The position numbers and the translations under genes were made by a program. Shown here piece by piece: positions 34,858 to 46,020 of a DNA stretch of 64,000 bases. The stretch is from Effrenium voratum (Eukaryota; Sar; Dinophyceae; Suessiales; Symbiodiniaceae). Where the stretch lies: assembly GCA_963377175.1 (NCBI GenBank), contig CAUJNA010003794.1, positions 737,167 to 801,166 of the forward strand. Direction: 5' to 3'. Position 1 is the first letter of the stretch. Each line of letters starts with the position of its first letter. The notes beneath the pieces are model-generated. The model ran no database searches, had not been told where the DNA came from, and was given only the letters and a program-made list of their open reading frames with translations.

Positions 34858-34946
34858 AGCCCGCTAGAAAAAGATATGTCCAGTAGTGATAGATTCCCTT
34901 TGAAGCCAACAAGGGCAAATAAAAATATTCATTTCAGCAAATGGAA
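34847..34946 (+). mobile_element. F6 element with CTTCCATTTGC inverted ends
   Basis: Left CTTCCATTTGC and right GCAAATGGAAG are exact inverted repeats. Inside are ATATGTCCAGTAGTGATAG and AGATTCCCTTTGAAGCC, followed by ATATTCATTTCAG, a strong acceptor placed just inside the right end. Confidence 0.7.
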
Positions 34947-35039
34947 GCTGTTGTTCGGGGCTCTGAGGCAAAACTCCGCACTTTGACAGAGCTGCAAACT
35001 CGCCCGTGCCGAAGCCGAACCGTGAACCCGGTACTGTTT

Positions 35040-35975
35040 TTTGTTGACTCGGAGCCGGCGATTTTTTCTTCAGAAATGTCACACGTGGGTGGCTCGTCTT
35101 TTCCTGCAGTTGGTACGCCCTTCTTTGGTGGAAAGCCAACAGGAAACCTTCAATTTGGGGTCCCTCAACCCCCCCCCCCCCAGGGAAGGAACCATATCAG
35201 TGGGGTGGCGCACACAGCGCGGGGGATCGGTGGGCATCGCCTGTCCCCTAAGATCTCTCGGATCTACGAGATCAGAGACTGTGCAACCCAAGGTCGAGGG
35301 GCTCATCGGTAGGTGTCCCTTTGAAAAAAAAAAAAGAACATGGGCCTAGAAATGACTAGACTGAATGCAGTGGCATTCCTCGTCTTCAAACAAACTGGCC
35401 TGAAACAACACCTATTGGCTGAAGTCTAGGTCCAAGTTCCAGTGGGGCCTGAAAAGGCGAGGATGCAAGTCCACCCTCCTTCCAGGAATCACACATCCCC
35501 TCTTTTTACGGGTCTCTCGTGGTGCTTTTTTTCCCGTCCCACGGAATCCCAAGTTACTAACCTTCCATCGAGGCGCATCAGAGACGGACCACTCGTAGTT
35601 GGAATGATTCACGCTGTAGACCTCGGATCTTGCTCCAGTTTTCTCGCGCCCAGTTTTCCGAGAGTCGCTTCGCCGCTTCGCCCTGGCAACGAGGTTTCTC
35701 TCTCTGGAGCTTAGCAGTCAAGGGACCTCAGCCATCTTTTTGACACAAAGCGGTTCCACTGCTCTTTGGCCACCTGGAAACGGATCACTGCCAGCAAACT
35801 TCATGTGGGGCCTTGGCTTGTGGGGGCCCTCTGCCCTCCAGAAAAAAACTTGAAAACACAGGAAAAACACCAAAAAAACACCCTGCCCAAGCGCCCAAAG
35901 TCGACGCTGGCTCAGCGCGTCTCAAGAACATGCCGACGCCATTTACTCTTGTACTGATGACTGCAACATCTAAAC
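35040..35975. other. No confident gene
   Basis: Small open segments (for example SRFAALALATR-type leucine/alanine text near 35,660) are too short to assign. No large repeat. A C run sits near 35,170. Confidence 0.35.
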
Positions 35976-35979
35976 ATCC

Positions 35980-38900
35980 GAACGTAAGCTGAGCGCCCAC
36001 AAGCTCCCACATGCACACTCGTGGAGAACGCACGCAACACTTCCACCCACAAGCGCCCACGTGCGCCCACAAGACCCGCAAAAGAGCGCCCACAAGCGCA
36101 CACATGCGCCCATGAAAGGCATTAAACACTGCCGCCCAACAAGCGCCCACATGCGCATGAAGGCGACCCCCAAAAACGCCGCCCAGAAGCAACCGCAAGT
36201 GCCAGTACCCGCACCGCCGACTGAAAGCGACTGAAAGTGTCCATGGCAGCTAAAACCGTCCACACAAGGGCGCAAACCGCCCGCAAAAACAGTTCAGCCC
36301 CACATGCGCCCTCATACACCCATGACTGGAGCGCCCGCAACGCTACCGCCCACACCGCCAAGACTTCCACCCGCATGCGTTCATGACCCACCCAGACTGA
36401 CTGGCGCCCACAAGCGCCCACAAGCCCACGTGCGCTCACAAGCACCCATCAAAGAGGCACTTCTTCCAAGCGCTTGTATGCGTTCACAACCCGCAGCACA
36501 ACACTTCATCAAGAAAGCACCTGCGCCCACAAGCGCCCACAAGCACTCATCACATCCGCCCAGAAGCGCCCACATGCGCCCACATGCGCTCACGCGCCCG
36601 CCAACAAAGCGCCCGCAGCACTTCCGCCCACAAGCAAGCGCCCACATGCGCCCACATGGAAGCAAACCAAGAGAGAGCCCGCGTGTGCCCACTAGCACCC
36701 ACAAGCCCATGAAAAGCGCGGCGCCCGCAACACCACCCACCAAGCCAAGAGCTACAAGCCCACACCCGCAACCCCGCCCACAAACAGAGCACCCACGAGC
36801 CCCCCAAAACGAGCGCCAACCAAGCCCAGCAAGAGCGCCCCAAAAACCGGCGCCCACAAGCGCCCACAAGCGCCCACAATGCCCACAAACCCAGAAAGAG
36901 CAACAAAGCAAAAGCGCCCACAAGCCCAGCAAGAGCCCCGATCGTCCGGAGGAACCCTCATCGTCTTGAAGCAGTTGACTGCCCGCAAGCGCCAACAAGC
37001 GCCCACAAGCCAGAAAAAGCGCCCAAAGCCCAGCCCCACAATCCCAGCAATAGCGCCCACAAGCCCAGCAAGAGCAGGCCAGCAAAAGCGCCCACCCACA
37101 AGCGCTGAGCCCAGCAAAAGCGCCCAAGCGCCCACAAGCGCCAAGAAGCCCAAGCAACAGCAACAAGCGCCCACCCACAGCCGCCCACCCACAGCCGCCC
37201 ACACACGCCCACAAGCCCAGCAAAACCACCCACCAGCAAGAGCGCACAAGCGCCCAAGCCCAGCAAAAGCGGCAAGCCCAGCACAAGCGCCCACAAGCCC
37301 AAGGGGAGCGCACAAGCGCCCACAAGCCTAGCAACAGCCCCCACAAGCCCTGCAAGCCCAGCAAAAGCGCGCACAACAAGCCCGCAAGCCCAGCAAAAGC
37401 GCCTACAAAGAGCGCCCAGAGCCTCAGGCCCAGAAAAAGCGCCCACAAGCCCACAAGAGCGCCAGCAAAAGCGCCCACAAAGAGCACCCACAAGCGTTAA
37501 GTTAGTGCCACCCAGCAAAAGCGCCCACAAGCCCAGCAAAGCCCACCCACAATCCTCGCAAAAGTGCCACGTGCAGGCGCCCGCCTGCTCAGCACACAAC
37601 GGTGCAGCCTGTGGGCTTGTGTGCATCTTAAAGGGATACATGTGGGCGCTTGTGGGCACTTCGGCCCGGCAGGAACAACGGGAAAAAACGAGCGGGACAA
37701 CGCAAGTGCATGTGGGCGCATGTCGGCGCATGTGCCACAAGAAAAGCGCCCACAAGCCCAAGAAACCCACAAGCCCAGAAGAGCGCCAAGCCCAGCAAAA
37801 GCGCCAACAAGCCCAGCAAAAGCGCCCACAAGCCCAGCAACGCAAAAGCGCCCAAGAGCGCACAAGCGCCAACAAGCGCCCACAAGCCAGCAAAAGCGCC
37901 CACAAGCCAGCCCCACAATCCCAGCAACAGCGCCCGCAAAGCCGAGCAACAGCGCCCGCAAAGCCCAGCAAGAGCAGCCCAGCAAAAGCGCCCACCCACA
38001 AGTGCTGAGCCACAAGCCCAGCAAGCCCAGCAAGCGCAGCAAGAGCGCCCACCCACAACCGCCCACACACGCCCACAATCCCAGCAAAACCGACCAGAAA
38101 GCCCAGCAAAAGCGCCCACAAGCCCAACAAGAGCGCCGGCAAGCGCCCGTAAGCAAAAGCGCTTCGCCAAAAGCGCCTACAAGCCCAGCAAAAGCGCACG
38201 CAAGCCCAGCAAGCCTCTACAGGCTCAGCTAGCAAACGCGCTTGCAAGCGCCCACAAGCACAGCAAAAGCCCAAGCGCCTGCACAAGCCCGGCAAAAGCG
38301 CCCACAACCCACAAGCCAGGAAAAGCACCCACAAGCCCACAAGATCGCCAACCCACAAGCCCAGCCCACTCACAAACCCAGCAAGCCCCGCAAAAGCGCC
38401 CGAGCACGCCCACAAGCCTAAGCCCAGCAAAAGCGCCCACAAGCCCAGCAAAAGCCCATCAAGCGCCCACCGAAAAGTGCAGCAAAAGCGCAGCAAAGGG
38501 TGCCACCTGCAGGTGCCGGCCTACTCACAGCAAGTGAGCCCACAACGGTGCAGCTTGTGGGCTTGTGTGCATCTTAAAGGGATGAAACATGTGGGCGCTG
38601 GGCACTTCGAAAAGAAAGAAAAACGGGATCGAGCGGGAAAAAACGGGAAAAAACGGGATCGAGCGGGAAAAAACGGGATCGAGCGGGAAAAAACGGGAAA
38701 AAACGGGAACGAGCGGGAAAAAACGGGAACGAGCGGGACAAAACAGGCTGACGCGAGTGGTGTGGGCGCATGTGGGCGCATGTGGGCGCATGTGAGCGCA
38801 TGCGGGCGCCGGCAAAAGCGCCACAAAAGCGCCCACAAGCCCAGAAAGAAGAGCGCCCACCCACAACCGCCCACACACGCCCACAATCGCAGCAAAACCG

Positions 38901-39640
38901 CTCACCAGCAAGAGCGCACAAGCACCCACAAGCCCAGCAAAAGCGCCCACAAGCGCAGCAAAGGCGCCTACGCCCAAGAGAGCCCACAAGCGCCCACACG
39001 CCCAGCAAAAGCGCCCACAAGCCCGACAAAAGCCCACAAGCGCCCATAAGCAAAATCCCTTAGCCAAAGGCGCTTACAAGCCCAGCACAAGCAAAGCGCT
39101 TTTGCTGGGCTTGTGGGCGCTTTTGCTGGGCTTGTGGGCGCTTTTACCGGGCTTGTAAGACTTGGGCGCTTGTGGGCGCTTGGGATTTTGTGGGCGCTTG
39201 GGCTTTTGTGGGCGCTTGGGCGTGGGCTTGTGGGCGCTTCTGGGTTTGGCTTGTGGGCGCTTTTGCTGGGCTTGTGTCGGAGCCCACAACAGTGCATAGC
39301 CTTGTGTGTGGGCGCTTGTGGGCACTTGGGCACTTGTGTGTCGAAAACAGCAAAAAACGAGAAAAAAACAGGCTGACGCGAGTGCGTGTGGGCGCGTGTG
39401 GGCGCACGTGGGCATGTGGGCGCCACAAACCCACAAGCCCAGCAAAAGCGCCCAGCCCCACAATCCCAGCAAAAGCGCCCACAAGCCCAGCAAGAGCAGG
39501 CCAGCAAAAGCGCTGAGCCCAGCAAAAGCGCCCACAGCCCAGCAGAAGCGCTTAGAAGCCCAGCAAGGGCGCCCACAAGCGCCCACAAGCCCAAGCCACA
39601 GCCACCAGAAAAGCGCCCGCAATCCCAGCAAGAGCAAAAG
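35980..39640 (+). repeat. 21-bp minisatellite GCGCCCACAAGCCCAGCAAAA, ~3.6 kb
   Basis: The first ~700 bp are GCGCCCACAAG/GCGCCCACATG words. From about 36,900 the 21-bp unit dominates. As 21 is a multiple of three and the unit has no stop in several frames, very long open frames arise on both strands (up to 512 codons on the minus strand at 36,958-38,496), reading as KAPTSPA or LLGLWAL repeats. I treat these as artefacts. Orientation flips at about 39,095-39,270. Confidence 0.85.
37563..39420 (+). repeat. Three copies of a spacer inside the minisatellite
   Basis: Copies at about 37,563-37,735, 38,497-38,800 and 39,275-39,420 share CACAACGGTGCAGC or a close variant, then CTTGTGGGC, TGTGGGCGC, GGGCACTT and an AACGGGAAAAAACG field, and end in GTGGGCGCATGTG words. 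The second copy has an expanded 20-bp sub-repeat (GATCGAGCGGGAAAAAACGG). They give the array a higher-order structure. Confidence 0.75.
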
Positions 39641-39654
39641 TGCTCACAACCACA

Positions 39655-40001
39655 AGCACTCAGAAGCACACAAACACTCACAAACGCTCACAAACACTCA
39701 CAATCACTCACAAACACTCACAAACACTCACACAAACACTCACAATCACTCACACACTTACAATCACTCACAAACACTCACAATCACTCACAAACACTCA
39801 CAAACACTCACAAGCACGCACGCGCTCACTCGCTCACTTGCTCACTCGCTCACTCGCTGACTCGCTCACTCGCCCACTCGCTCTCTCACTCACGCACTCA
39901 CGCACTCACGCGCTCACGCAGTCACGCAGTCACGTAGTCACGCCGTCACGCACTCAACGCACGCACGCACGCACTCTCTCACTCTCTCACTCTCTCACTC
40001 A

Positions 40002-40032
<31 letters not shown>

Positions 40033-40215
40033 TCCCACTCACACACTCACTCTCTCTCTCTCTCTCACTCACTCACTCACTCACTCACTCACTCACTCAC
40101 TCACTCACTCACAAACACACTCACAAACACACACGCACTCAAACACGCACCCCTCCCCTCCCTCCCTTCCTCCCTCTCCGCCCTCCCTCCCTCTCTCCCT
40201 TCCCGCCGCCAGCTG
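39655..40215 (+). repeat. CACT/CTCA and CTCT tracts
   Basis: ACACTCACAA units pass into CTCACTCG, ACGCAGTC and CTCTCTCT stretches, then CCCTCC. All frames are Ser/Thr/His/Leu artefacts. Confidence 0.95.
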
Positions 40216-40362
40216 AATCTTGCACACTGATTCACGTACGCAGCGTGTGCGCGCACGGACACACAAAGCGCTGAAGTTTTACGTGCGCCTGGGTACTCAC
40301 AAAAGTAGCTGGAGGTCATCCACAAACAAGCCTCCGGAGTCGCTAACACCCACAAACTCCAG

Positions 40363-40383
40363 ACAGAGAGGGAGAGAGAGAGG

Positions 40384-40415
<32 letters not shown>

Positions 40416-40442
40416 CAGTGAGAGAGAGAGAGACAGAGAGCA
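40363..40442 (+). repeat. GA tract
   Basis: About 80 bp of GAGAGA with a few interruptions. Confidence 0.95.
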
Positions 40443-40539
40443 CACTAACGCCCACAACAACGCCCACACAAGCTCTGCAAAATGTCCAAAGCCACAACCA
40501 CTAAAATGGTCCAACCCCAACACGTGAGACTTTGTCCAT

Positions 40540-41300
40540 CAACCGGCCAAAGGGTCTAAAACTGAGCTTCCCAGATACTCACATGTGAGTGGCGTTCTTG
40601 CTGGGCGTTGTGGGCGGTGTTTTTTGATGCGGCTGTTCTTCCTTGCGGGCACTTGCAGAGAGTTTTGTGCTGTTTGGGCCTGCTGGCGCTTATGGGCGTT
40701 GCAGGCATCTTCCTTGGCTTGTGGGCGTCGGTGTTGCGGGCGTCTTCCGGGAGCGCCGTTGCGCTCTTCCTTGTGCTTGTGGGCAGTTTTGGGGGCTTGT
40801 GAGCATGTGGGCGCCGGTCTGTGGCTGGCTTGTGGGCAGCGTTGTGGGCGCTTGTGGGCGGGCGTCTTATTGGGCAGGCGAGTGGCACCAAGAAGCTTGG
40901 GTTCTGGGCAAATGACACAAGACCTGACCGAATTTGACCGACAGGGACAGGGAAAGCAAAAGGAGCACCAAATCTCCTTGCGGGCCCTCAACAAGACGAG
41001 CCGAATAGGTTGACGGTTAGATATGCGCGGCGCAGCTAGATGTCCAGAAATAAAACAACCTTGCGGCCAAAGGCTATGGGGTTGCGCAGCCTTTCTCAGC
41101 TGTTGGGCCAGAAGGTGTCGTTGAATGCCGCCCTTGTAAACATTAACAGGCGGCAATTTGAACCCTTTTTTTTGGATTCTCACTCCCTGATGGGTTCCTG
41201 GACTTTAGTTACTTTTGGGAAGATCATGTTAGTTGTAAACGACAACTTTGGTTGCATTTTTTGGCCAGTCCACTCAGAGTGAGGTAAACATGTTCAACCC
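40540..41300. other. Inverted minisatellite remnant and a possible exon
   Basis: 40,585-40,870 carries the minisatellite word in the opposite orientation (CTTGTGGGCG). At 41,040-41,280 a plus frame (motifs LRPKAMGLRSLSQLLGQK and SLNAALVNINRR) looks coding-like, but the minus strand has an overlapping 214-codon frame. Unassigned. Confidence 0.35.
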
Positions 41301-41334
41301 CCCATGAAAAGAAGGTTTGAACCCCAGTAATGTA

Positions 41335-41880
41335 AGCGCCCATATGGACCGCTGCGGGCGCCCGCAACAGCGCAACACTGCCGCCCACAAGCGCCCACAA
41401 GCGCCCGCAAGCCTCATGAAGAACGCCCGCAACCACCCACAAGCGCCCACCAAGAGCGCCCACAAGTGCCCGCAAGCAATTATGAAGGGAGCGCCTGCAA
41501 CAGTGCCGCCCACCCCCCACCCCACAAGCACCCAATGAAACCCCGCCCACATGCGCCCACAAGCGCACCCAGCAGAGAGCGTGGGCGAGCGCCCATATGC
41601 GCCGCACACCCGAAAGCGCCCAAGAAGAGCCCCCACATGCGCCTAGAAGCACCCGCCAAGAGGAACGCCCACAGAGGCAACAGTGCTGCCCAGAAGCGCC
41701 CGCAAGCACTCATGATGCACACTTGCAACACTTCCATCCTTGTGGCCCACATGCGCCCACAAGCCCCACGAAGGAGCGCCCACAAGCGTCCGCAAGCGCT
41801 CATGAACATCGCCCGCAACAAGAGAGGCACAAAGGGAGCCGACAGCGCCTGCAAGCGTCCTTGAAGTGAGCGCCCACAAC
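41335..41880 (+). repeat. Minisatellite block (GCGCCCACAAG words)
   Basis: Same word family as 35,980-36,700, more degenerate. It is followed by GGCCGAGGCGGGCAGCACGA, a near copy of the phrase at about 22,150. Confidence 0.85.
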
Positions 41881-42809
41881 GAAATGCCATTCCTTCAAAG
41901 CAAGCCGAAACTGGCTGATGCTGGCCGAGGCGGGCAGCACGAAGCGTGTACAATAAAAATGTGTGCTCGCGGAGCTTACCCTGACACCTGCGTTGTCACT
42001 CCCACTTGCAAGCGCGAGCTCTACGTTCAAGGGCTGCTTTGTTTCTTGCTGTTTCATGTTTCTTTGCTGCTGTTTCCTGATGCTTCCTGCTTCTTCCAGC
42101 TCTTTGGAAGGCCCCGAAAACAAGAGGCCCCACAAGGGATTTGCTGACACTGTGATGTGTCAAAGTGGGGCTTCGTTAAGAAAATTAAAGCTTTCCTTTT
42201 GGCTTCCCTAAACCCCGAAAAGTGCTCTCATCCAAAGACACACACCAGTTTGTGGAACCCGCATCACAGAGCCAGCATGAGCAACACCTGCAGCAACATA
42301 GCTCTCTTTGGCTGCTGTCACCCCTGAGGTCGCATTCATTTCGCGGAAATCATGGAGCATAACCACCAGCAAACATTCACTCCTCAACAACAAAAACTTT
42401 GGTCCAAGTCCTAGAATTCCCCCTTCTTTACATCAGGTACTGACTCTCCAAAGACCATGTCTTTCAGGCTGAAGCCTGTCAAGACCACGAAGAAGTTGTC
42501 TGTGGTGTGGTGTTTCTCAAAAATTGTAGGCCCCTCCAACTTTTAACTTCCTCGGTTCCCTTTCAAACGTTCCAAAAGGTTGTTGGACCTTAGGTTTACA
42601 GGAAGAGCTGCTTGGGTCTTGTTTTGAGGGTACCCCTTTTGGGGTTGGTAAGGACTCAGCAAGGAAATCTCCATTTTGTGCGTGGGTCAAAAAAATGGTA
42701 CCTAAAACGGAACTCCGGTAAATGGAAACAAGGACTCAAACCTGCGGCCCAATTCCGGGTGGTTTCGTTGTAAGCCATACCCATTTATCTTCTCTTGGTT
42801 GCTGTTGAC

Positions 42810-42910
42810 CCCCCCGCAAAAAGTTTTTAACTTTTTGGGGGTTTAGAAAAGAAAACCCAACTTGATTTCAATCAACAAGTTAAAGTCTAAAGATCCAACC
42901 CAACATGATT
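42810..42910 (+). repeat. F7 dispersed repeat
   Basis: CCCCCCGCAAAAAGTTTTTA, ACTTTTTGGGGG, GAAAACCCAACTTGATTTCA and GTCTAAAGATCCAACCCA. Related copies lie at about 742-840, 44,450-44,530, 44,920-45,030, 51,140-51,210 and 52,560-52,660. The ends CCCCTGCT and AGC(T)AAGGGG are weakly inverted. Confidence 0.6.
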
Positions 42911-43000
42911 CGAGTTAGGCCCAGATATAGAATGTATACTATAGTGTTTGCTTCACTTTGAATCACTGGTAAAATGTGAATGTATCCCAAGTCTACCCCA
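42908..43000 (+). repeat. F10 dispersed repeat, copy 2
   Basis: Direct counterpart of 7,243-7,332. It abuts the F7 copy and leads into an exon at 43,012. Confidence 0.75.
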
Positions 43001-43011
43001 GCCAATAGCAG

Positions 43012-43129
43012 TCAAGACTTTCGGGGGGTGACAGCCGCCCAGCTACCAGCCAGCGAAGCGGCGCAGGTGGGTGTGGCGGAGCGCCGCAGCTGGTCCAAGG
43101 ACCAGTCCAGCCAGCCTCGACGCATCTGA
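43012..43129 (+). CDS. Probable exon, unknown protein
   Basis: After a CCAATAGCAG acceptor the frame QD-FRGVTAAQLPASEAAQ, then VGVAERRSWSKDQSSQ, runs to TGA. Third positions are about 80% GC, the highest in this part. The acceptor lies within ten bases of the end of an F10 copy, so the upstream intron probably contains that repeat. It may be a terminal exon, or an exon read into the next intron. No family recognised. Confidence 0.4.
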
Positions 43130-43194
43130 GGCTCGCTCGGCTCAAGGCCGACGTCTTGGTGTCGTTTTTGTTGGTAGAGAACCTCCCCCCCTTT

Positions 43195-43455
43195 GGGCCG
43201 TTTTTTTCAAGAGAAGCCAAAAAGAAACCCCTGGCCCTGGCATTTTGGGTGGGTCTTGCATTTTGCGGGGAAAAAACCCCTTTGGGTACCTGGAGCCTCC
43301 AGGACCCTTTAAAGATAGGTCCATGACCCCAGTATTTAAAATAATGACCCCATGTTTAAAGGGTCATGGAGACTCTAGGTAGTTTGTTTTCAAGAGAAAC
43401 CAAAAAGAACCCCCTGGCCATTTTGGGTGGGTCTTGCATTTTTGGGGAAAACACA
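43195..43455 (+). mobile_element. F3 element between direct ~65-bp repeats
   Basis: The F3 element (43,287-43,381; TACCTGGAGCCTCC left, GGAGACTCTAGGTA right) is flanked by near-identical segments (TTCAAGAGAA(G/A)CCAAAAAG, CCCTGGCC, TTTTGGGTGGGTCTTGCATT) at about 43,206-43,265 and 43,390-43,442 in the same orientation. Confidence 0.7.
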
Positions 43456-43862
43456 CATCGGTAGAATGGAGGACTTGCGGACAATCCCCGAGTGTGAGGC
43501 TTTACAGGGTACAAGCGCCTAAAACATTGGAATAGGGTGGCGGGGTATTGCATCAAATACCCTGTGATTATGGGAGAATAATGTGTGTGAAATTGTTTAG
43601 CCTCAGTTGTGCTGCTTACAACCCCCAAAGAGGCATTTGTCACAGGACAAACCCAAAAATGGTGGCTTTCCTTCTCTTTCCCTTTGGACACGCCCAATAT
43701 GGTCACGTTCCTTCTGGTTTCCCTTCAAACCAACCAACCTGGAAAAGGTCACTGCACACGCACACCCGAGTGACGTATCAACCATCTATAATCAGCCGGC
43801 AAACACCCAGAAACTCTTTGGACGTTTGTGGAGGGAACGGTGAAACGCATTTCAAGTGGTAG

Positions 43863-44372
43863 ATGGCTGTTTCTGAAAAGATGACGGCCCACAACATTTG
43901 TCGTTTCCTTTTGACCGTGGACTGCTGCCCTGTATTTCCTATACCACTCATTGTTTGGGGTATTTGCCCAAGCATGGAAACAAAAGTTATTCACCTTCTG
44001 GAACCTCTGAAAATGCGGGCCGAAAAAACAAAGGACCCAACATGGGAACCCAAACCCAAACTGCAAAATGGGAACCCAAAAAGAGACATGGCTCTGGGTC
44101 AACCAGGATATGGACCGCAGGTTGTCCAAGTGGTTCCATTTGGGGTACCTGTTTTTGACCAGAGATCCACATCCAACGGGTCAGCTCCGGTCCAGCTGGC
44201 TGAGATGTCCAGAACCCAGAGGCGATCTCTTGCAGGAACAAAAACAAAAAAAGGTTTTGCCCAGTCGCTAGCAAGTGCGAGAGCCCGGGCACATGTTTCA
44301 GAGAACACGGCTTCTTTTGTGATGTTGCTTTCTTCCGGGAAACGGAAAGCCTGTTTTGCAGGTCAATCCTAA
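43863..44372 (+). CDS. Open frame of 169 codons, unknown protein
   Basis: Starts at an ATG directly after an in-frame TAG and stays open to TAA. It is one of the longest plus-strand frames outside repeats. The N-terminus (MAVSEKMTAHNICRFLLTV) leads into a hydrophobic stretch with CPVFPIPLIVWGI, possibly one membrane segment. The middle is rich in K, P and E (KTKDPTWEPKPKLQNGNPK) and the C-terminus is Ser/Ala/Arg-rich. The stretch at 44,091-44,166 (GGCTCTGGGTCAACC to TTTTTGACCAGAG) looks like an F8/F9 element read in frame; it could instead be spliced out. No family recognised. Confidence 0.4.
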   Translation: MAVSEKMTAHNICRFLLTVDCCPVFPIPLIVWGICPSMETKVIHLLEPLKMRAEKTKDPTWEPKPKLQNGNPKRDMALGQPGYGPQVVQVVPFGVPVFDQRSTSNGSAPVQLAEMSRTQRRSLAGTKTKKGFAQSLASARARAHVSENTASFVMLLSSGKRKACFAGQS

Positions 44373-45091
44373 GGTGCGAAGTATGGGTGTCTTTTTCGGA
44401 AGGCGTCATAGGATGATTCGACCCGGCTGAGAATCCTGAACTGTGCTGCCCTCAGATCCCCTGCTAAAAGTTTAACTTCTAGTGACTTAAACGGTAACGC
44501 CCACTAAACCCTAAAAGGCTAAACAGCTAAGGGGATGGCTGGGAGCCACCAAGTGAAGTAATGGGCCCTGGCTGAGCTCGCGATAGGTGAGGTATTGCTT
44601 TGTGAGGCTCGGTACCCTTCTCTCACCTAAAGGACACCACCCATTTGGGGCGCTCCAATTTCTGGGCCGAGCTTGGGACGATCAGCGGCCCACATGCGTG
44701 GGGAGGGGAGCTCCTGTAAGAAAACACATGGAAAGCACCTTCTTTGACAAGGGCTCATATCCATTTGTGGGAGGACAAGAATTCGCCATGCACTTGGCTT
44801 CCTTGGAGGGCCCAACAATGGAATGAAGCTACACATTTTGGGGTGGTTCCCTATCGGCACAACCTCACAACAGGGTTGCTTACCTGTGCCGTTCTAACAG
44901 CACCCCACCAACTGCTTTCTGCTCCCCTGCTAAAAGCTTAACTTTTAGTGGTTTCATACGGAAAACCCGCTAGTTGGCAAAAAGTTGTTCAGTCCTAACA
45001 TCCCTTGGCAACATGCACCAAAGCACACAAATTGGGGAAGCTCCTCTGTTCAACTCACGCGGACAATGCCTTTCACTGCAGGGGACCAGAC

Positions 45092-45160
45092 CCGTTTGGA
45101 CGTGTCCCCTGTTCGAAGCCCGGCAAAACCTGCGCGTCGAACTACCGAGACCAATTTGAA
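45092..45160 (+). CDS. Short exon with SPVRSPAKP motif
   Basis: Bounded by a CACTGCAG acceptor and a GTCTCT donor-like site. In one frame it reads DQTRLDVSPVRSPAKPARR. The nine residues SPVRSPAKP recur at 53,231-53,257 with seven synonymous codon changes, which suggests selection on a protein. The opposite strand frame (GFAGLRTG) shares wobble positions, so strand is not certain. Confidence 0.35.
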
Positions 45161-45699
45161 AGGTCTCTTGGTATGGTAGCAACCCATGTTGCTTTTTTTG
45201 CCTCCCCCAGCAGAAAAATGAACAGAGCTCCCCCCCCAAAAAAAAAAGAAAAGGAGAATAAAACATGCCAACATCAGTGAAGTGGTGGCTCGTTTCCCTC
45301 CAGACTGGAAAAGGGCAGCCCCTCTCCAACCATTTTAGGAAGTGGGCAGGAGGGCTGCACATTGCCGGAAACCGAATACCCTCCAAAAGAACACCACACA
45401 CACACACACCCGCGCGCGTGCACAAACGGTCCGTTTGAAACGGACATATATACAACTAAAAGCCATGTATAAGGATTGATGTTTGGAGTCGTTGCCATGT
45501 ATGTCTGACCCAAACCCGCGTGCTGCCCAATACCAATGAACTTGTGCTAAGATGGCCATACAGATTCTAAAAAAAAAAACTCGCTACTACCCAGAACCAG
45601 GTATATAGTGTGTCCTTTTTGGGGGGACCCCCACCAAAATGGTGCTTGTTCCTTGGTGTCCCTGCGAAACCCGCAAACAAAAAGGGGGGACACCTCCAA

Positions 45700-45910
45700 C
45701 AAAAAGGCCCACGCCCAGGGAGCCGCCTGGGAAGTCCAGCCAGGCGCCGCCCCGCGAGATCTGGCATTCGCGGAGTCCAAGCGAAAAACCGCGACTGAGT
45801 CGAGAGACAAACGGGACCGGGTGGTGGTGGGGATGTGGCTTGAACATGACAAAGGCGACACAACACTGGAGAAAAACGGGACGTGGAGGCGAAATCCACC
45901 ACCCTTTGCT
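45700..45910 (+). CDS. Possible exon, charged peptide
   Basis: The frame with RDLAFAESKRKTATESRDKR followed by DRVVVGMWLEHDKGDT has a clear charged composition and GC-rich wobble bases. It ends in G-rich low complexity. Borders were not resolved; both strands are open here. Confidence 0.3.
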
Positions 45911-45914
45911 TTGC

Positions 45915-45972
45915 GAGGGGTGTGTGGGGGGGGGGGGTGGGTGGAGGGGAGGGGGGGGTGGCGGGGCGGACA
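45915..45972 (+). repeat. G-rich quadruplex-prone run
   Basis: Runs of 12, 4, 4, 8 and 4 G separated by T, A or C. Strong G-quadruplex potential. Confidence 0.8.
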
Positions 45973-46020
45973 TCTAGAGTCTATGTTGCAGTAGGGGGGA
46001 TGGACATCTAGGCTTCTATG

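Noticed and set aside
36381..37493. 370-codon Leu/Gly/Trp/Ala-rich frame resembling a membrane protein
   Set aside because: Made by the 21-bp minisatellite; no codon-position bias expected and no unique core.
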